Source: Janibacter sp. DB-40 (GTDB lineage Bacteria; Actinomycetota; Actinomycetes; Actinomycetales; Dermatophilaceae). Taken from it: 64,000 bases of DNA. The position numbers and the translations under genes were made by a program. The stretch lies in contig NZ_CP120360.1 of assembly GCF_029510815.1 (NCBI RefSeq), forward strand, positions 496,001 through 560,000, given 5' to 3'. Positions 9,051 to 17,532 of this stretch are shown here, piece after piece. The first letter of the stretch is position 1. Every line of letters begins with the position of its first letter. The notes below the pieces were generated by a model. It saw only the letters and a program-made list of their open reading frames with translations, did not search any database and was not told where the DNA came from.

Positions 9051-11099
9051 CTAGCCGGTGGCCCTGCTGGTTCCATTCGTGCCCTTGCCCTTCCGGCCCT
9101 TGTTCGCCTGCGGCCACACCATGATGACCGCCGGTCGGGGCTGGGTGTTGCCCTTGTAGGGGAAGGTGGAGGCGACATTCGTCGTGGTGGCACCGTCGGC
9201 CTCGCCCGGGTGCTGGACCGCCGCGAAGATCACCTTGTCGTCCCACTCGATGAGCGGACCGGCGCACTCGGCGTAGGCGGGGACCGAGAGGAACTGCTGC
9301 AGGTGTCCCTTGTGCTCGCCCTCGAGCGGCATGAGGTACATGCCGTCGCAGTTGCCCAGGTTGTTCCCGTCGGTGGCGACCCACAGGTTGCCGGAACCGT
9401 CGAAGGCGACGTTGTCCGGGCAGGAGATGGAGCTGACCTCGGAGGGGTCGTAGCCGTTGAAGTAGGTCTGCGGGTCGGCGGGGTCGCCGCAGACGAGGAC
9501 GAGCTTCCAGGCGAAGTCGGACGCCGTGTGGTCGCCACCGGGCGCGGTGAGCTCGAGGACCTGGCCGTGCTTGTTCTCGGCGCGGGGGTTGACCTCGTCC
9601 ACCTCGCCGGGAGCGCGTCGGGAGTTGTTCGTCAGCGCGGCGTAGACGCGCCCGTTGATCGGGTTGACCTCGACGTCCTCGGGACGGTCCATCTTCGTCG
9701 GGCCGACCGCGTCGGCGGCCAGTCGGGTGAAGATCAGGACCTCCGCGACGGACATGCCCTCGACCTTCGACTCGCCGTCGACGACGAGTGGCAGCCACCG
9801 TCCCGTGCCGTCGTGCTCCCCGTCGGCGGTCCCGTCGCCGACGAACTTCGCGACGTAGAGGTCGCCCTCCTCGAGCAGCCGCATGTTGTTCTCGAGGTCG
9901 CCCTCGACGTAGGTGCCCTTCGATACGAACTTGTACATGTAGTCGAAGCGCTCGTCGTCCCCCATGTACGCGACGCACTTCCCGTCGGCATTGATCGTGA
10001 CGTTGGCGCCCTCGTGCTTGAGGCGTCCGAGGGCCGTCAGCTTGCGCGGCGTGGACGTCGGGTCGAAGGGGTTGACCTCGACGATCCAGCCGAACCGGTG
10101 GGCCTCGTTCGGTTCCCGGGTGAGGTCCCAGCGGCGGTCGAAGCGGTCCCAGTCGTGCTGGGCGGAGCTGCCGCCGGCGAGGCCGTAGCGCTCCGCGCCC
10201 CGGCCGATGAGGTCGCCCGCCGCGCCATCGGGCTGGGTGAAGTAGGAGTTGAAGTTCTCCTCGCCCGAGAGGACCGTCCCCCACGGCGTGGTGCCGCCGG
10301 CGCAGTTGCCGATGGTGCCCAGGGCGATCTCGCCCTTCGGGTCGGCACTCGTGCGCATCAGCTCGTGACCGCGGGCCGCGCCGGTGATGGCGAAGGGGGT
10401 CTCGGCCGTGATCCGTCGGTTCAGCGGGGCGCCCTTGGTGTAGCTCCACCTGCTGTTCGGGTCGCGGCGGGTCAGCTCGACGACCGTCATGCCGTGGGCC
10501 ATGAGGGTGATCTTCACCTGCTCGTCCGTCATGGCGTCCGGACTGCTGTAGCCGTGGAACATCAGGTTGTTGTTCGTGTACTCGTTGTTCGTCACGAGCA
10601 CCGCCGCGTTGGTGCTGCCGTTGCGCAGGACGCCCACGTAGTCGTTGTTGTAGCCCATCTGCCCCGCCTGGGCAGCAGCGGTCTGGTTCTCGAAGTCGAA
10701 TGCCGGGGCGCCGGCGAGGACCGGGTCACCCCAGGCGATGATCGGTGCCCACTGGAACCCGTCGGGGACGACGACCTCGTCGGTGCCCGCGGGGACGGGC
10801 GTGATCGGCTGGAAGCCGAAGGGTGCCTTCCTCGCGCCGGCGGCGGCAGCCGGTGGGGCCGTGCCCGCGGACACGGCGCCGGACACCCCGACGAGAGCGG
10901 CTGCGGCTCCGCCGGTCTTGAGCACGGAGCGCCGCGAGGCGCCGACGACGTCACCGAAGTACTCGTTGGTGGAGGTGTTGGGGACCGGCTGGCTGCACGC
11001 GTTGCCGCACTTCCAGTGGCACGTCGCCGCCTGGCGGCTGCCATCGCGGTGGGTGGTCAGCAGGGGCAGCGTCGTACGTACGGTGCGGGGTGGCGTCAT
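9051..11099 (-). CDS. phoX: PhoX-family alkaline phosphatase (DUF839), Tat-exported
   Basis: PhoX enzymes are Ca/Fe-dependent phosphomonoesterases exported folded by the Tat system. The ATG at 11099 has AGGAG just upstream and gives 682 residues. The N-terminus carries CHWKCGNACSQPVPN (about 27-41), common in actinobacterial PhoX, then twin arginines ASRRSVLKTGG (RR at 56-57) and a hydrophobic Ala-rich segment ending near residue 85. The body shows PhoX-type motifs such as PEDVEVNPINGRVYAALTNN, DEVNPRAENKHGQVLEL and CPDNVAFDGSGNLWVATDG. A candidate PHO box lies upstream. The role would be scavenging phosphate from organic esters outside the membrane. Confidence 0.9.
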   Translation of the reverse strand: MTPPRTVRTTLPLLTTHRDGSRQAATCHWKCGNACSQPVPNTSTNEYFGDVVGASRRSVLKTGGAAAALVGVSGAVSAGTAPPAAAAGARKAPFGFQPITPVPAGTDEVVVPDGFQWAPIIAWGDPVLAGAPAFDFENQTAAAQAGQMGYNNDYVGVLRNGSTNAAVLVTNNEYTNNNLMFHGYSSPDAMTDEQVKITLMAHGMTVVELTRRDPNSRWSYTKGAPLNRRITAETPFAITGAARGHELMRTSADPKGEIALGTIGNCAGGTTPWGTVLSGEENFNSYFTQPDGAAGDLIGRGAERYGLAGGSSAQHDWDRFDRRWDLTREPNEAHRFGWIVEVNPFDPTSTPRKLTALGRLKHEGANVTINADGKCVAYMGDDERFDYMYKFVSKGTYVEGDLENNMRLLEEGDLYVAKFVGDGTADGEHDGTGRWLPLVVDGESKVEGMSVAEVLIFTRLAADAVGPTKMDRPEDVEVNPINGRVYAALTNNSRRAPGEVDEVNPRAENKHGQVLELTAPGGDHTASDFAWKLVLVCGDPADPQTYFNGYDPSEVSSISCPDNVAFDGSGNLWVATDGNNLGNCDGMYLMPLEGEHKGHLQQFLSVPAYAECAGPLIEWDDKVIFAAVQHPGEADGATTTNVASTFPYKGNTQPRPAVIMVWPQANKGRKGKGTNGTSRATG

Positions 11100-11152
11100 G
11101 ACATCTCCTGACAGAGCCCGGTCGCCCGGGCGAGGGAACGGTGAACGCTGGC

Positions 11153-11206
11153 AATGTAGGAAAGCGAGGCCCACACCGGGCGGCATCGAGGTGACCGGCA
11201 GGTGAC
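11153..11206 (-). promoter_or_regulatory. Candidate PHO box and -10 of phoX
   Basis: Read on the minus strand, GTCACCTGCCG is followed directly by GTCACCTCGAT (11206 down to 11185). These two direct repeats have an 11-base period, as in actinobacterial PhoP boxes built on G(T/G)TCACC. A TANNNT hexamer, TACATT, lies at 11158-11153, about 54-59 bases before the ATG. A third GTTCACC is at 11146-11140. The match to the PhoP consensus is by eye. Confidence 0.5.
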
Positions 11207-11276
11207 GCTTCGTCGAACGCGAGAGGTCCGTGGTGGTGGCACCGTGCGGTTCGGGGGGAGTCAGGTGACCCGTGAG

Positions 11277-11282
11277 TAATAT
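11277..11282 (+). promoter_or_regulatory. -10 box TAATAT giving a leaderless-type start
   Basis: TAATAT ends 7 bases before the ATG at 11290. In actinobacteria a TANNNT box 6-8 bases upstream of a start codon usually marks a transcript that begins at the start codon. This favours ATG 11290 over GTG 11272 or ATG 11281. There is no convincing ribosome binding site in front of 11290, which fits. A GGGGGGAG run at 11253-11260 could alternatively serve GTG 11272. Confidence 0.5.
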
Positions 11283-11289
11283 GACGGAC

Positions 11290-12447
11290 ATGAACCGTGC
11301 CACTGCCTGGGAGCGCGCGACGCGTGGGCGGGCCGCCCCCTTCGCCCTCGTCGATCTGGCCGCCTTCGACGCCAACGCGGCCGACCTCGCCCGCCGCGCC
11401 GCCGGCCGGCCGATCCGGGTGGCGAGCAAGTCGATCCGGGTGCGCCACCTGCTGGATCGGGCGCTGGCGCACGAGGGCTTCGCCGGAGTCATGTCCTACT
11501 CGCTGCCGGAGGCGCTGTGGCTCGCCGGGACCGGGCTGACGGACCTCTTCGTGGCCTACCCGACGACCGATCGTGGCGCGCTCACCGCGCTCGCCCGGGA
11601 CGAGCGGGCGCTCAGGGAGATCGCGATCACGGTGGACTCCGTCGAGCACGTCGATGCCCTCCGCCGCTGGCTGCCCGCCGGGGCCCCCGTGCGCGTCGTC
11701 ATCGACGTCGACGCCTCCCTGCGGGTCGGCCCGGCGCACCTGGGCGTGCGCCGCAGTCCGACCCGCTCACCGCGGCGTGCGGCCGCCGTCGCCGCGGCCG
11801 CACACCGTGCCGGGCTGGTCGTCGACGGGCTGATGTTCTACGACGCCCAGATCGCGGGCCTGCCGGACAGCTCGGCGGCGGTGCGCCTGGTCAAGGCCCG
11901 CAGCGATGCCTCCCTGCGACGACGCCGCGGAGCGGTGCGCAGGGCCGTCGAGGGTGTGGTCGGCCCCCTTCGCATCGTCAACGGCGGTGGGACCGGCTCG
12001 CTAGAGGTGACCGGTGCGGACCCCGCCCTCACCGAGCTCGCCGCCGGCTCCGGTCTGATCGGGCCGACGCTCTTCGACGGTTATGTCGCGTTCAGCCCGC
12101 AGCCGGCCGTCGCCTTCGCGCTTCCCGTCGTCCGCCGACCCGCGAGGAGCATCGTCACCGTCTTCTCCGGTGGGTACATCGCCTCCGGCGCGGCGGGGAG
12201 GAGTCGAGTGCCGTCCGTGCACCACCCCGAGGGGCTCGAGCTCATCGGCTCCGAGGGCGCCGGCGAGGTGCAGACACCCTTGCGCGGCAAGGCCGCCCGC
12301 GACCTCCTCATCGGTGACCGCGTGTGGTTCCGGCACGCCAAGGCGGGTGAGCTCGCCGAGCGGTTCGACGAGTACCTCGTGGTGCACGGCGACGAGGTCG
12401 TCGACGTCGTGCCGACCTACCGCGGCGAGGGAAAGAACTTCGGATGA
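11290..12447 (+). CDS. PLP fold-III amino acid deaminase/aldolase-like protein
   Basis: This is an alanine-racemase-fold PLP enzyme of the group containing D-threonine aldolase and D-serine dehydratase. It has 385 residues from ATG 11290. PFALVDLAAFDANAADLARR is followed by IRVASKSIRVRHLLDRAL, where the Lys of ASKS is the expected Schiff-base lysine. RIVNGGGTGSLE is a phosphate-binding type loop. It overlaps the next gene by four bases (ATGA), so the two are translationally coupled. The same pairing of a fold-III enzyme with an aldonolactone oxidase is familiar in actinobacteria, but the joint pathway is not established. Substrate unknown. Confidence 0.75.
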   Translation: MNRATAWERATRGRAAPFALVDLAAFDANAADLARRAAGRPIRVASKSIRVRHLLDRALAHEGFAGVMSYSLPEALWLAGTGLTDLFVAYPTTDRGALTALARDERALREIAITVDSVEHVDALRRWLPAGAPVRVVIDVDASLRVGPAHLGVRRSPTRSPRRAAAVAAAAHRAGLVVDGLMFYDAQIAGLPDSSAAVRLVKARSDASLRRRRGAVRRAVEGVVGPLRIVNGGGTGSLEVTGADPALTELAAGSGLIGPTLFDGYVAFSPQPAVAFALPVVRRPARSIVTVFSGGYIASGAAGRSRVPSVHHPEGLELIGSEGAGEVQTPLRGKAARDLLIGDRVWFRHAKAGELAERFDEYLVVHGDEVVDVVPTYRGEGKNFG

Positions 12448-13739
12448 GCACGACGTGGACGAACTGGGCGGGGACCGTGGCGGCGTCGCCCGAGGTGCTG
12501 CGCCCCCGCACGGCCGGGGACCTCGCGGGGATGGTGCGCGACACCGCGGAGCGGGGGCGCCGGGTCCGGCCCGTCGGCAGCGGTCACTCCTTCACCGCCA
12601 TCGCGCAACCGACCGACCTGCAGCTGAGCCTCGAGCACCTCGTCGGGGTGGTCTCGGCCGAGCGGGGGACCGGCCGCGTCCGCGTCCTGGCGGGGACCCC
12701 CCTTCGCGACCTCAACCGGGCCCTGGACCTGCTCGGCCTGGCCATGCCCAACCTCGGCGACATCGATGCCCAGACCATCTCGGGCGCGCTGTCCACCGGC
12801 ACCCACGGCACCGGCGCGACCCTGCCCGGCCTGACCGGCGCCGTCACCGGGCTGCGGCTGGTCACCCCGGACGGGGAGAGCCGGTGGGTCGACGCGAGCG
12901 AGCCGGAGCTCTTCGGTGCCGCCCGCCTGGGGCTCGGTGCGCTCGGCGTCATCACCGAGATCGAGCTGGCCTGCGTACCCGCCTACCGGCTGCGCGCCGT
13001 CGAGCGTCCCGACTCCCTCGACGCCGTGCTGCCCCGGATCCAGGAGCACTTCGACGCCCACCGGCACTTCGAGCTCTACTGGTTCCCCGGCACGCGGCGC
13101 GTGCAGACCAAGGCCAATGACCTCGTCGGGGACGACGTGGACGAGCCGCTCGCGCCCTGGCGTCGCCGTCTCGACGACGAGTTCCTGGCCAACACCGTCT
13201 TCGGCGCCGCGAACCGGTTGCTGGTCAGGGCACCGCGAGCGGTCCTGCCCTTCAACGCGATCGCGGCGCGGGCGCTCACCGGGCGCTCCTACACCGGCCC
13301 CTCGCACGAGGTCTTCTGCACGCCGCGCGCGGTGCGCTTCGTCGAGTCCGAGTACGCCGTGCCCAGGGAGGCCGTCGCGGACGTGCTGACCGAGCTCGCG
13401 GCCTGGGTGGAGCGGCGGAGGGAGCCGGTCTCCTTCCCCGTCGAGGTGCGGGTCGCTGCCCCGGACGACATCTGGCTGTCGACGGGGTACGAGCGCGCGA
13501 ATGCCTACATCGCCGTGCACCAGTACCACCGGGGCGATCACCGGGCGTACTTCGCGGCCTTCGAGGACGTCGTCGCCGCGCACGCCGGCCGGCCGCACTG
13601 GGGGAAGATGCACCGCCTCGGTGCCGAGGAGCTCGCCGGGCTGTACCCGCGCATGGCCGACTTCCGCGCGGTGCGCGACCGGCTCGACCCGGACCGCGTC
13701 CTGTCGAACGACTACCTCACCCGCGTCCTCGGCGACTGA
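12444..13739 (+). CDS. FAD-linked oxidoreductase, D-arabinono-1,4-lactone oxidase family
   Basis: This VAO/PCMH-fold flavoenzyme belongs to the aldonolactone oxidase/dehydrogenase family (gulonolactone, arabinonolactone, alditol relatives). It is 431 residues. The N-terminal FAD domain shows RRVRPVGSGHSFTAIA, where the His of GSGHS is the usual covalent flavin site, and ISGALSTGTHGTGATLPG. The C-terminal ALO domain ends with the HWGKMH motif (near 388-393), typical for sugar-acid lactone binding. Polyol or aldonolactone oxidation is the likely reaction; the substrate is not readable. It is the second gene of a two-gene operon and is followed by a repeat array. Confidence 0.85.
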   Translation: MSTTWTNWAGTVAASPEVLRPRTAGDLAGMVRDTAERGRRVRPVGSGHSFTAIAQPTDLQLSLEHLVGVVSAERGTGRVRVLAGTPLRDLNRALDLLGLAMPNLGDIDAQTISGALSTGTHGTGATLPGLTGAVTGLRLVTPDGESRWVDASEPELFGAARLGLGALGVITEIELACVPAYRLRAVERPDSLDAVLPRIQEHFDAHRHFELYWFPGTRRVQTKANDLVGDDVDEPLAPWRRRLDDEFLANTVFGAANRLLVRAPRAVLPFNAIAARALTGRSYTGPSHEVFCTPRAVRFVESEYAVPREAVADVLTELAAWVERRREPVSFPVEVRVAAPDDIWLSTGYERANAYIAVHQYHRGDHRAYFAAFEDVVAAHAGRPHWGKMHRLGAEELAGLYPRMADFRAVRDRLDPDRVLSNDYLTRVLGD

Positions 13740-13755
13740 CCGCCCTCCCTCCCCT

Positions 13756-13933
13756 CGCAGGAGCCTAAGCAGTTGCGAAGGGGACCCGCAGGAGCCTAAG
13801 CAGTTGCGAAGGGGGGACTACAGGAGCCTAAGCAGTTGCGAAGGGGCCTGCAGGAGCCTAGGCAGTTGCGAAGGGGGGACTACAGGAGCCTAAGCAGTTG
13901 CGAAGGGGCCTGCAGGAGCCTAGGCAGTTGCGA
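13756..13933 (+). repeat. Tandem array of six 22-25 nt imperfect palindromes (array 1)
   Basis: Six copies have cores starting at 13758, 13789, 13821, 13851, 13883 and 13913 (periods 30-32). The core reads CAGGAGCCTAAGCAGTTGCG, usually followed by AAGGGG. Copies 4 and 6 have CCTAGG instead of CCTAAG, which makes the centre GCCTAGGC a perfect palindrome. CGCA and TGCG form the outer arms in copies 1 and 2. Copies 3-4 and 5-6 form a 62-base higher-order repeat. The array fills the gap between convergent genes and abuts the korB stop codon (TAG read from 13936-13934). It is not a CRISPR: spacers are only 8-10 bases and are near-identical. Confidence 0.95.
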
Positions 13934-15034
13934 CTACTCGACCGTCCAGGTGTCGTTGCCCATGAGCAGCTCCTGCAGGTCGGCGTCATCCGCGGGACCG
14001 CCGGCGAGGTCGACGGCGGAGTCGACCTGCGCGCGGGTCTGGTCGTCGTAGGTCGGGCGGTCGACGGCGCGGAAGATGCCCATCGGCACGTGGGTCATCG
14101 ACTCGGAGTCCAGCCGGCTGATCGAGAACGCCTGGCTCGGGTCGGAGAGGGTCACGTCGTGGACGACGACCTGGTCGGCCAGCCCGTGGGCGGAGACCTC
14201 GCCCTCGGGGCGGAAGGTGACCGAGCCGCCCTCGCCGCGCACGAGGACCTCGCGCTCGCCCTCGTCGCCGATGGTGACCGGCTCGCCGTCGACGAGGTGG
14301 ACCAGCCGCGCCTTCTTCTGCTCGACGTCCTTGATCAGCTCGAACGCGCCGTCGTTGAAGATCGGGCAGTTCTGGTAGATCTCCACCAGTGACGTCCCGC
14401 GGTGGGCCGCGGCCTGCTTGAGCACCTCGGTGAGGTGCTTGCGGTCGGAGTCCATGGTGCGCGCGACGAAGGTCGCCTCGGCGCCCAGGGCGAGGGAGAC
14501 CGGGTTGAAGGGGGCGTCGACGCTGCCCATCGGCGAGGACTTGGTCACCAGGCCGGGCTGCGAGGTCGGGCTGTACTGCCCCTTGGTCAGGCCGTAGATC
14601 CGGTTGTTGAAGAGCAGGATCGTCATGTTCACGTTGCGGCGCATCGCGTGGATGAGGTGGTTGCCGCCGATCGAGAGCGCGTCGCCGTCACCGGTGACGA
14701 CCCACACCGACAGGTCCTCCCGGCTGGTCGCCAGACCGGTCGCGATCGCCGGGGCGCGCCCGTGGATCGAGTGCATGCCGTAGGTGTCGAGGTAGTACGG
14801 GAATCGCGAGGAGCAGCCGATGCCGGAGATGAAGGTGATGTTCTCCCTGCGCAGCCCGAGCTCGGGCAGGAACCCCTGGACGGCCGCGAGGACCGCGTAG
14901 TCACCGCAGCCGGGGCACCAGCGCACCTCCTGGTCGGACGCGAAGTCCTTGCGGGTCTGCTTCTCGCCCTCGGCGATGGCAGGAACCCCGGCGGTGCCGG
15001 AGGCGACGGTCGGGATACCGAGATCCATGGTCAT
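13934..15034 (-). CDS. korB: 2-oxoglutarate:ferredoxin oxidoreductase, beta subunit
   Basis: This is the TPP- and [4Fe-4S]-binding subunit of a 2-oxoacid:ferredoxin oxidoreductase, which oxidises 2-oxoglutarate to succinyl-CoA and reduces ferredoxin. It is 366 residues. Cluster cysteines are in RWCPGCGDY, SGIGCSSRFPYY and YQNCPIFND. The TPP motif is GDGDALSIGGNHLIHAMRRN followed by NMTILLFNNRIYGLTKGQ. Start ATG 15034 lies 2 bases from the korA stop on the same strand. Actinobacterial KorAB can replace or supplement 2-oxoglutarate dehydrogenase. No ferredoxin gene is in the window. Confidence 0.95.
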   Translation of the reverse strand: MTMDLGIPTVASGTAGVPAIAEGEKQTRKDFASDQEVRWCPGCGDYAVLAAVQGFLPELGLRRENITFISGIGCSSRFPYYLDTYGMHSIHGRAPAIATGLATSREDLSVWVVTGDGDALSIGGNHLIHAMRRNVNMTILLFNNRIYGLTKGQYSPTSQPGLVTKSSPMGSVDAPFNPVSLALGAEATFVARTMDSDRKHLTEVLKQAAAHRGTSLVEIYQNCPIFNDGAFELIKDVEQKKARLVHLVDGEPVTIGDEGEREVLVRGEGGSVTFRPEGEVSAHGLADQVVVHDVTLSDPSQAFSISRLDSESMTHVPMGIFRAVDRPTYDDQTRAQVDSAVDLAGGPADDADLQELLMGNDTWTVE

Positions 15035-15036
15035 GC

Positions 15037-16908
15037 TCAGACCTCCTGGAGGGCTGCATCGATGACCTCGGCGAGGTCGGCGACCTTGAAGGGCAGGCCG
15101 CGCACCGAGGTGTGAGAACGGACGTCGACGAGGTACTCCGCGCGCAGGAGCATCGCCAGCTGGCCGAGGTTCATCTCCGGCACGATGACGCGCTCGTAGC
15201 GGCGCAGGACCTCGCCGGTGTTGGCCGGGAAGGGGTTGAGGTGGCGCAGGTGCGCGTGGGCGACGGACTCGCCGCGGGCGCGCAGGCGGCGCACGGCCGC
15301 GAGGTTGGGGCCGTAGGTCGAGCCCCAGCCGAGGACGAGGACCTTGGCGTCGCCGCTCGGGTCGTCGACCGCCAGGTCACCGATGGAGTCGGCGACCTTG
15401 TCGACCTTTGCCTGGCGGGTGCGCACCATGAGGTCGTGGTTGTCCGGGTCGTAGGAGATGTTGCCGGTCGTGGCGTCCTTCTCGATGCCGCCGACGCGGT
15501 GCTCGAGGCCGGCGGTGCCGGGCACGGCCCACGCCCGGGCGAGGGTCTCCTCGTCGCGGACGTAGGGGTGGAAGACGGGGTTGCCCTTGGCGTCCTCGCC
15601 GTTGGTCTCGGTGGCCAGCCGGACCGGGAACTGCGGCAGGTCCGCGACGGCGGGCACCTGCCACGGCTCGGAGCCGTTGGCCAGGTAGCCGTCGGAGAGC
15701 AGGAAGACCGGTGTGCGGTACGTCGTGGCGATCCGTACCGCCTCCACCGCGGCGGAGAAGCAGTCGGCGGAGGTCTGCGGGGCGACGATCGGCACCGGTG
15801 ACTCGCCGTTGCGCCCGAACATCGCCTGCAGCAGGTCGGACTGCTCGGTCTTGGTCGGCAGCCCGGTGCTCGGGCCGCCGCGCTGGACGTCGACGATGAC
15901 GAGCGGCAGCTCGAGGCTGACCGCCAGGCCGATCGTCTCCGACTTCAGCGCCACGCCGGGGCCGGAGGTCGTCGTCACACCGATCGACCCGCCGAAGGAG
16001 GCACCGAGCGCCATCCCGATGGCGGCGATCTCGTCCTCGGCCTGGATGGTCGTCACGTCGTGGCGCTTGTAGCCGGAGAGGGCGTGCAGCACGTCGCTGG
16101 CCGGGGTGATCGGGTAGGACCCGAGCACGAGGGGGCGGCCGGCCTGGTGCGCTCCGGTGACCAGCCCCAGCGCCAGGGCGGTGTTGCCCGTGATGTTGCG
16201 GTAGGTGCCCGGCGGGGTGGGAGCGGCCTCGACCGTGAAGGGCACGGCGAAGTCCTCGGTCGTCTCGCCGTAGTTCCAGCCCGCGCGCAGCGCGGCGAGG
16301 TTGGCGGCGAGGATGTCGGGCTTGGCGCCGAACTTCGAGGCGAGGAACTCCTCGGTCGAGTCCGTGGGCCGCGAGTACATCCACGACAGCAGGCCGAGGG
16401 CGAACATGTTCTTCGCCCGCTCCTTCTCCTTGCGGGTCAGGGAGTCGAACTCGGCGAGGGCCTCGACGGTGATCGAGGTCAGCGGCAGCGGGTGCACGTG
16501 CCAGGAGTCGAGGCTGTCGTCGTCGACGGGGCTGCTCGCCCAGCCGACCTTCTTCAGGTTGCGGGTGGTGAACTCGTCGGTGTTGACGATGATCGTCGCC
16601 CCGCGCGGGACGTCCTCGAGATTGGCCTTGAGCGCGGCCGGGTTCATCGCGACGAGGACGTCGGGGGCGTCGCCGGGGGTGAGGATGTCCCAGCTGGCGA
16701 AGTGCAGCTGGAAGGAGCTCACGCCGGCCATCGTGCCCTGGGGGGCGCGGATCTCGGCCGGGAAGTTCGGCAGCGTGGACAGGTCGTTGCCCAGGGCCGC
16801 GCTGTCAGCGGTGAACCGGTCACCGGTCAGCTGCATGCCGTCACCGGAGTCGCCGGCGAAGCGGATGATGACGCGGTCCTTGGTCTGGGTCGGCGTGCTG
16901 CTGCTCAT
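15037..16908 (-). CDS. korA: 2-oxoglutarate:ferredoxin oxidoreductase, fused gamma-alpha subunit
   Basis: KorA is the partner of KorB. From ATG 16908 it has 623 residues, the usual size for the fused gamma-alpha form. The gamma part starts IIRFAGDSGDGMQLTGDRF and contains MAGVSSFQLHFAS. The alpha part (from about residue 215) has GNTALALGLVTGAHQAGRPL, YPITPASDVLHAL and the TTSGPGVALKSETIGLAVSL signature. ATG 16971 is in frame but gives 21 extra residues unlike the family. Neither start has a strong ribosome site. The promoter region upstream carries a triple half-site inverted repeat. Confidence 0.95.
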   Translation of the reverse strand: MSSSTPTQTKDRVIIRFAGDSGDGMQLTGDRFTADSAALGNDLSTLPNFPAEIRAPQGTMAGVSSFQLHFASWDILTPGDAPDVLVAMNPAALKANLEDVPRGATIIVNTDEFTTRNLKKVGWASSPVDDDSLDSWHVHPLPLTSITVEALAEFDSLTRKEKERAKNMFALGLLSWMYSRPTDSTEEFLASKFGAKPDILAANLAALRAGWNYGETTEDFAVPFTVEAAPTPPGTYRNITGNTALALGLVTGAHQAGRPLVLGSYPITPASDVLHALSGYKRHDVTTIQAEDEIAAIGMALGASFGGSIGVTTTSGPGVALKSETIGLAVSLELPLVIVDVQRGGPSTGLPTKTEQSDLLQAMFGRNGESPVPIVAPQTSADCFSAAVEAVRIATTYRTPVFLLSDGYLANGSEPWQVPAVADLPQFPVRLATETNGEDAKGNPVFHPYVRDEETLARAWAVPGTAGLEHRVGGIEKDATTGNISYDPDNHDLMVRTRQAKVDKVADSIGDLAVDDPSGDAKVLVLGWGSTYGPNLAAVRRLRARGESVAHAHLRHLNPFPANTGEVLRRYERVIVPEMNLGQLAMLLRAEYLVDVRSHTSVRGLPFKVADLAEVIDAALQEV

Positions 16909-17008
16909 GGTGGGTGGTCGTGCCCCTTGCGAAAAGTCGATGCACGCCCGGGATCCCGAGCGTTCTTCCATGGTAGGCCGTAAAAAAACCCAGAACCTAG
17001 TCGATCAC

Positions 17009-17036
17009 GTTATGAGACGCATAACACCGAGTTATG
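17009..17036. promoter_or_regulatory. Operator-like triple half-site upstream of korAB
   Basis: GTTATG (17009-17014), CATAAC (17020-17025) and GTTATG (17031-17036) are spaced exactly 5 bases apart. This gives alternating half-sites with an 11-base period, about one helical turn. The surrounding ~60 bases are AT-rich against a ~70% GC background. On the minus strand a TAGGTT box (about 17000-16995) and a T7 run lie between the site and korA. The layout suggests a repressor bound over the korAB promoter. The regulator is not identified. Confidence 0.6.
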
Positions 17037-17085
17037 GAGCGTCGTGACCTCCCGATCGCCCGGCCGGAGGCGCCGTGGCTCTGGC

Positions 17086-17532
17086 TCACTCGAGCAGGCC
17101 CTGGCCGTCGGGGATCGCCACCTCGAGTGTCTCGCCCGCGGCGAGCTCCGGCAAGCGCGGGAGCAGCAGCTCGACCACCGTCGACGGCTGGTGGTGCATC
17201 GGCTTCGTCTCCGGGTGGGGGAGGTAGACGAGCCCGTCGTGGGCCTCATCGCCGCGCCGGACCGTGCACTCGACGAAGGAGAAGGTCTCCGGGCCGTGCA
17301 CGTCGGTCCACTCCACGTCACGGAAGGTCCACCGCGGCGTGCGCGGCCGCAGCCGGTGCGGGGCGAGGTCGAGGTTGATCGTCGCCAGGACGAAGGGGGT
17401 CAGGTCCAGTCCCCGGGCCGCGAAGTGCGGCGCCTGCAGGGCGATCGTGCCCGAGGGGAAGGGGGAGTCGCCCGCCCGGCCGGAGGCGACCCCGTGGCCG
17501 GCGACGACGACCCCCTTCGCCCTCTGGGTCAC
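17086..17532 (-). CDS. Small conserved-type protein of unknown function
   Basis: From GTG 17532, which overlaps the stop of the DUF4870 gene (GTGA), it encodes 148 residues. There is no signal peptide or membrane helix. The N-terminus RAKGVVVAGHGVASGRAGDS, followed by SGTIALQAPHFAARGLDL, FVLATINLDLAPHRLRPR and FVECTVRRGDEAHDGLVYLP, reads like a compact beta-rich domain. The GxGxxSG...GTxN-like order faintly recalls the CTP-dependent riboflavin kinase (DUF120) fold; this is a weak impression, not an assignment. A real gene is supported by translational coupling and by the lack of any other good frame. Function unknown. Confidence 0.6.
   Translation of the reverse strand: MTQRAKGVVVAGHGVASGRAGDSPFPSGTIALQAPHFAARGLDLTPFVLATINLDLAPHRLRPRTPRWTFRDVEWTDVHGPETFSFVECTVRRGDEAHDGLVYLPHPETKPMHHQPSTVVELLLPRLPELAAGETLEVAIPDGQGLLE

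Noticed and set aside
13756..13933. CRISPR array
   Set aside because: Spacers between repeats are only 8-10 bases and nearly identical, repeats are 22-25 bases, and no cas gene is in the window.
16908..16971. Upstream ATG 16971 as the korA start
   Set aside because: It adds 21 residues not typical of the family and has no ribosome site; ATG 16908 gives the usual N-terminus.
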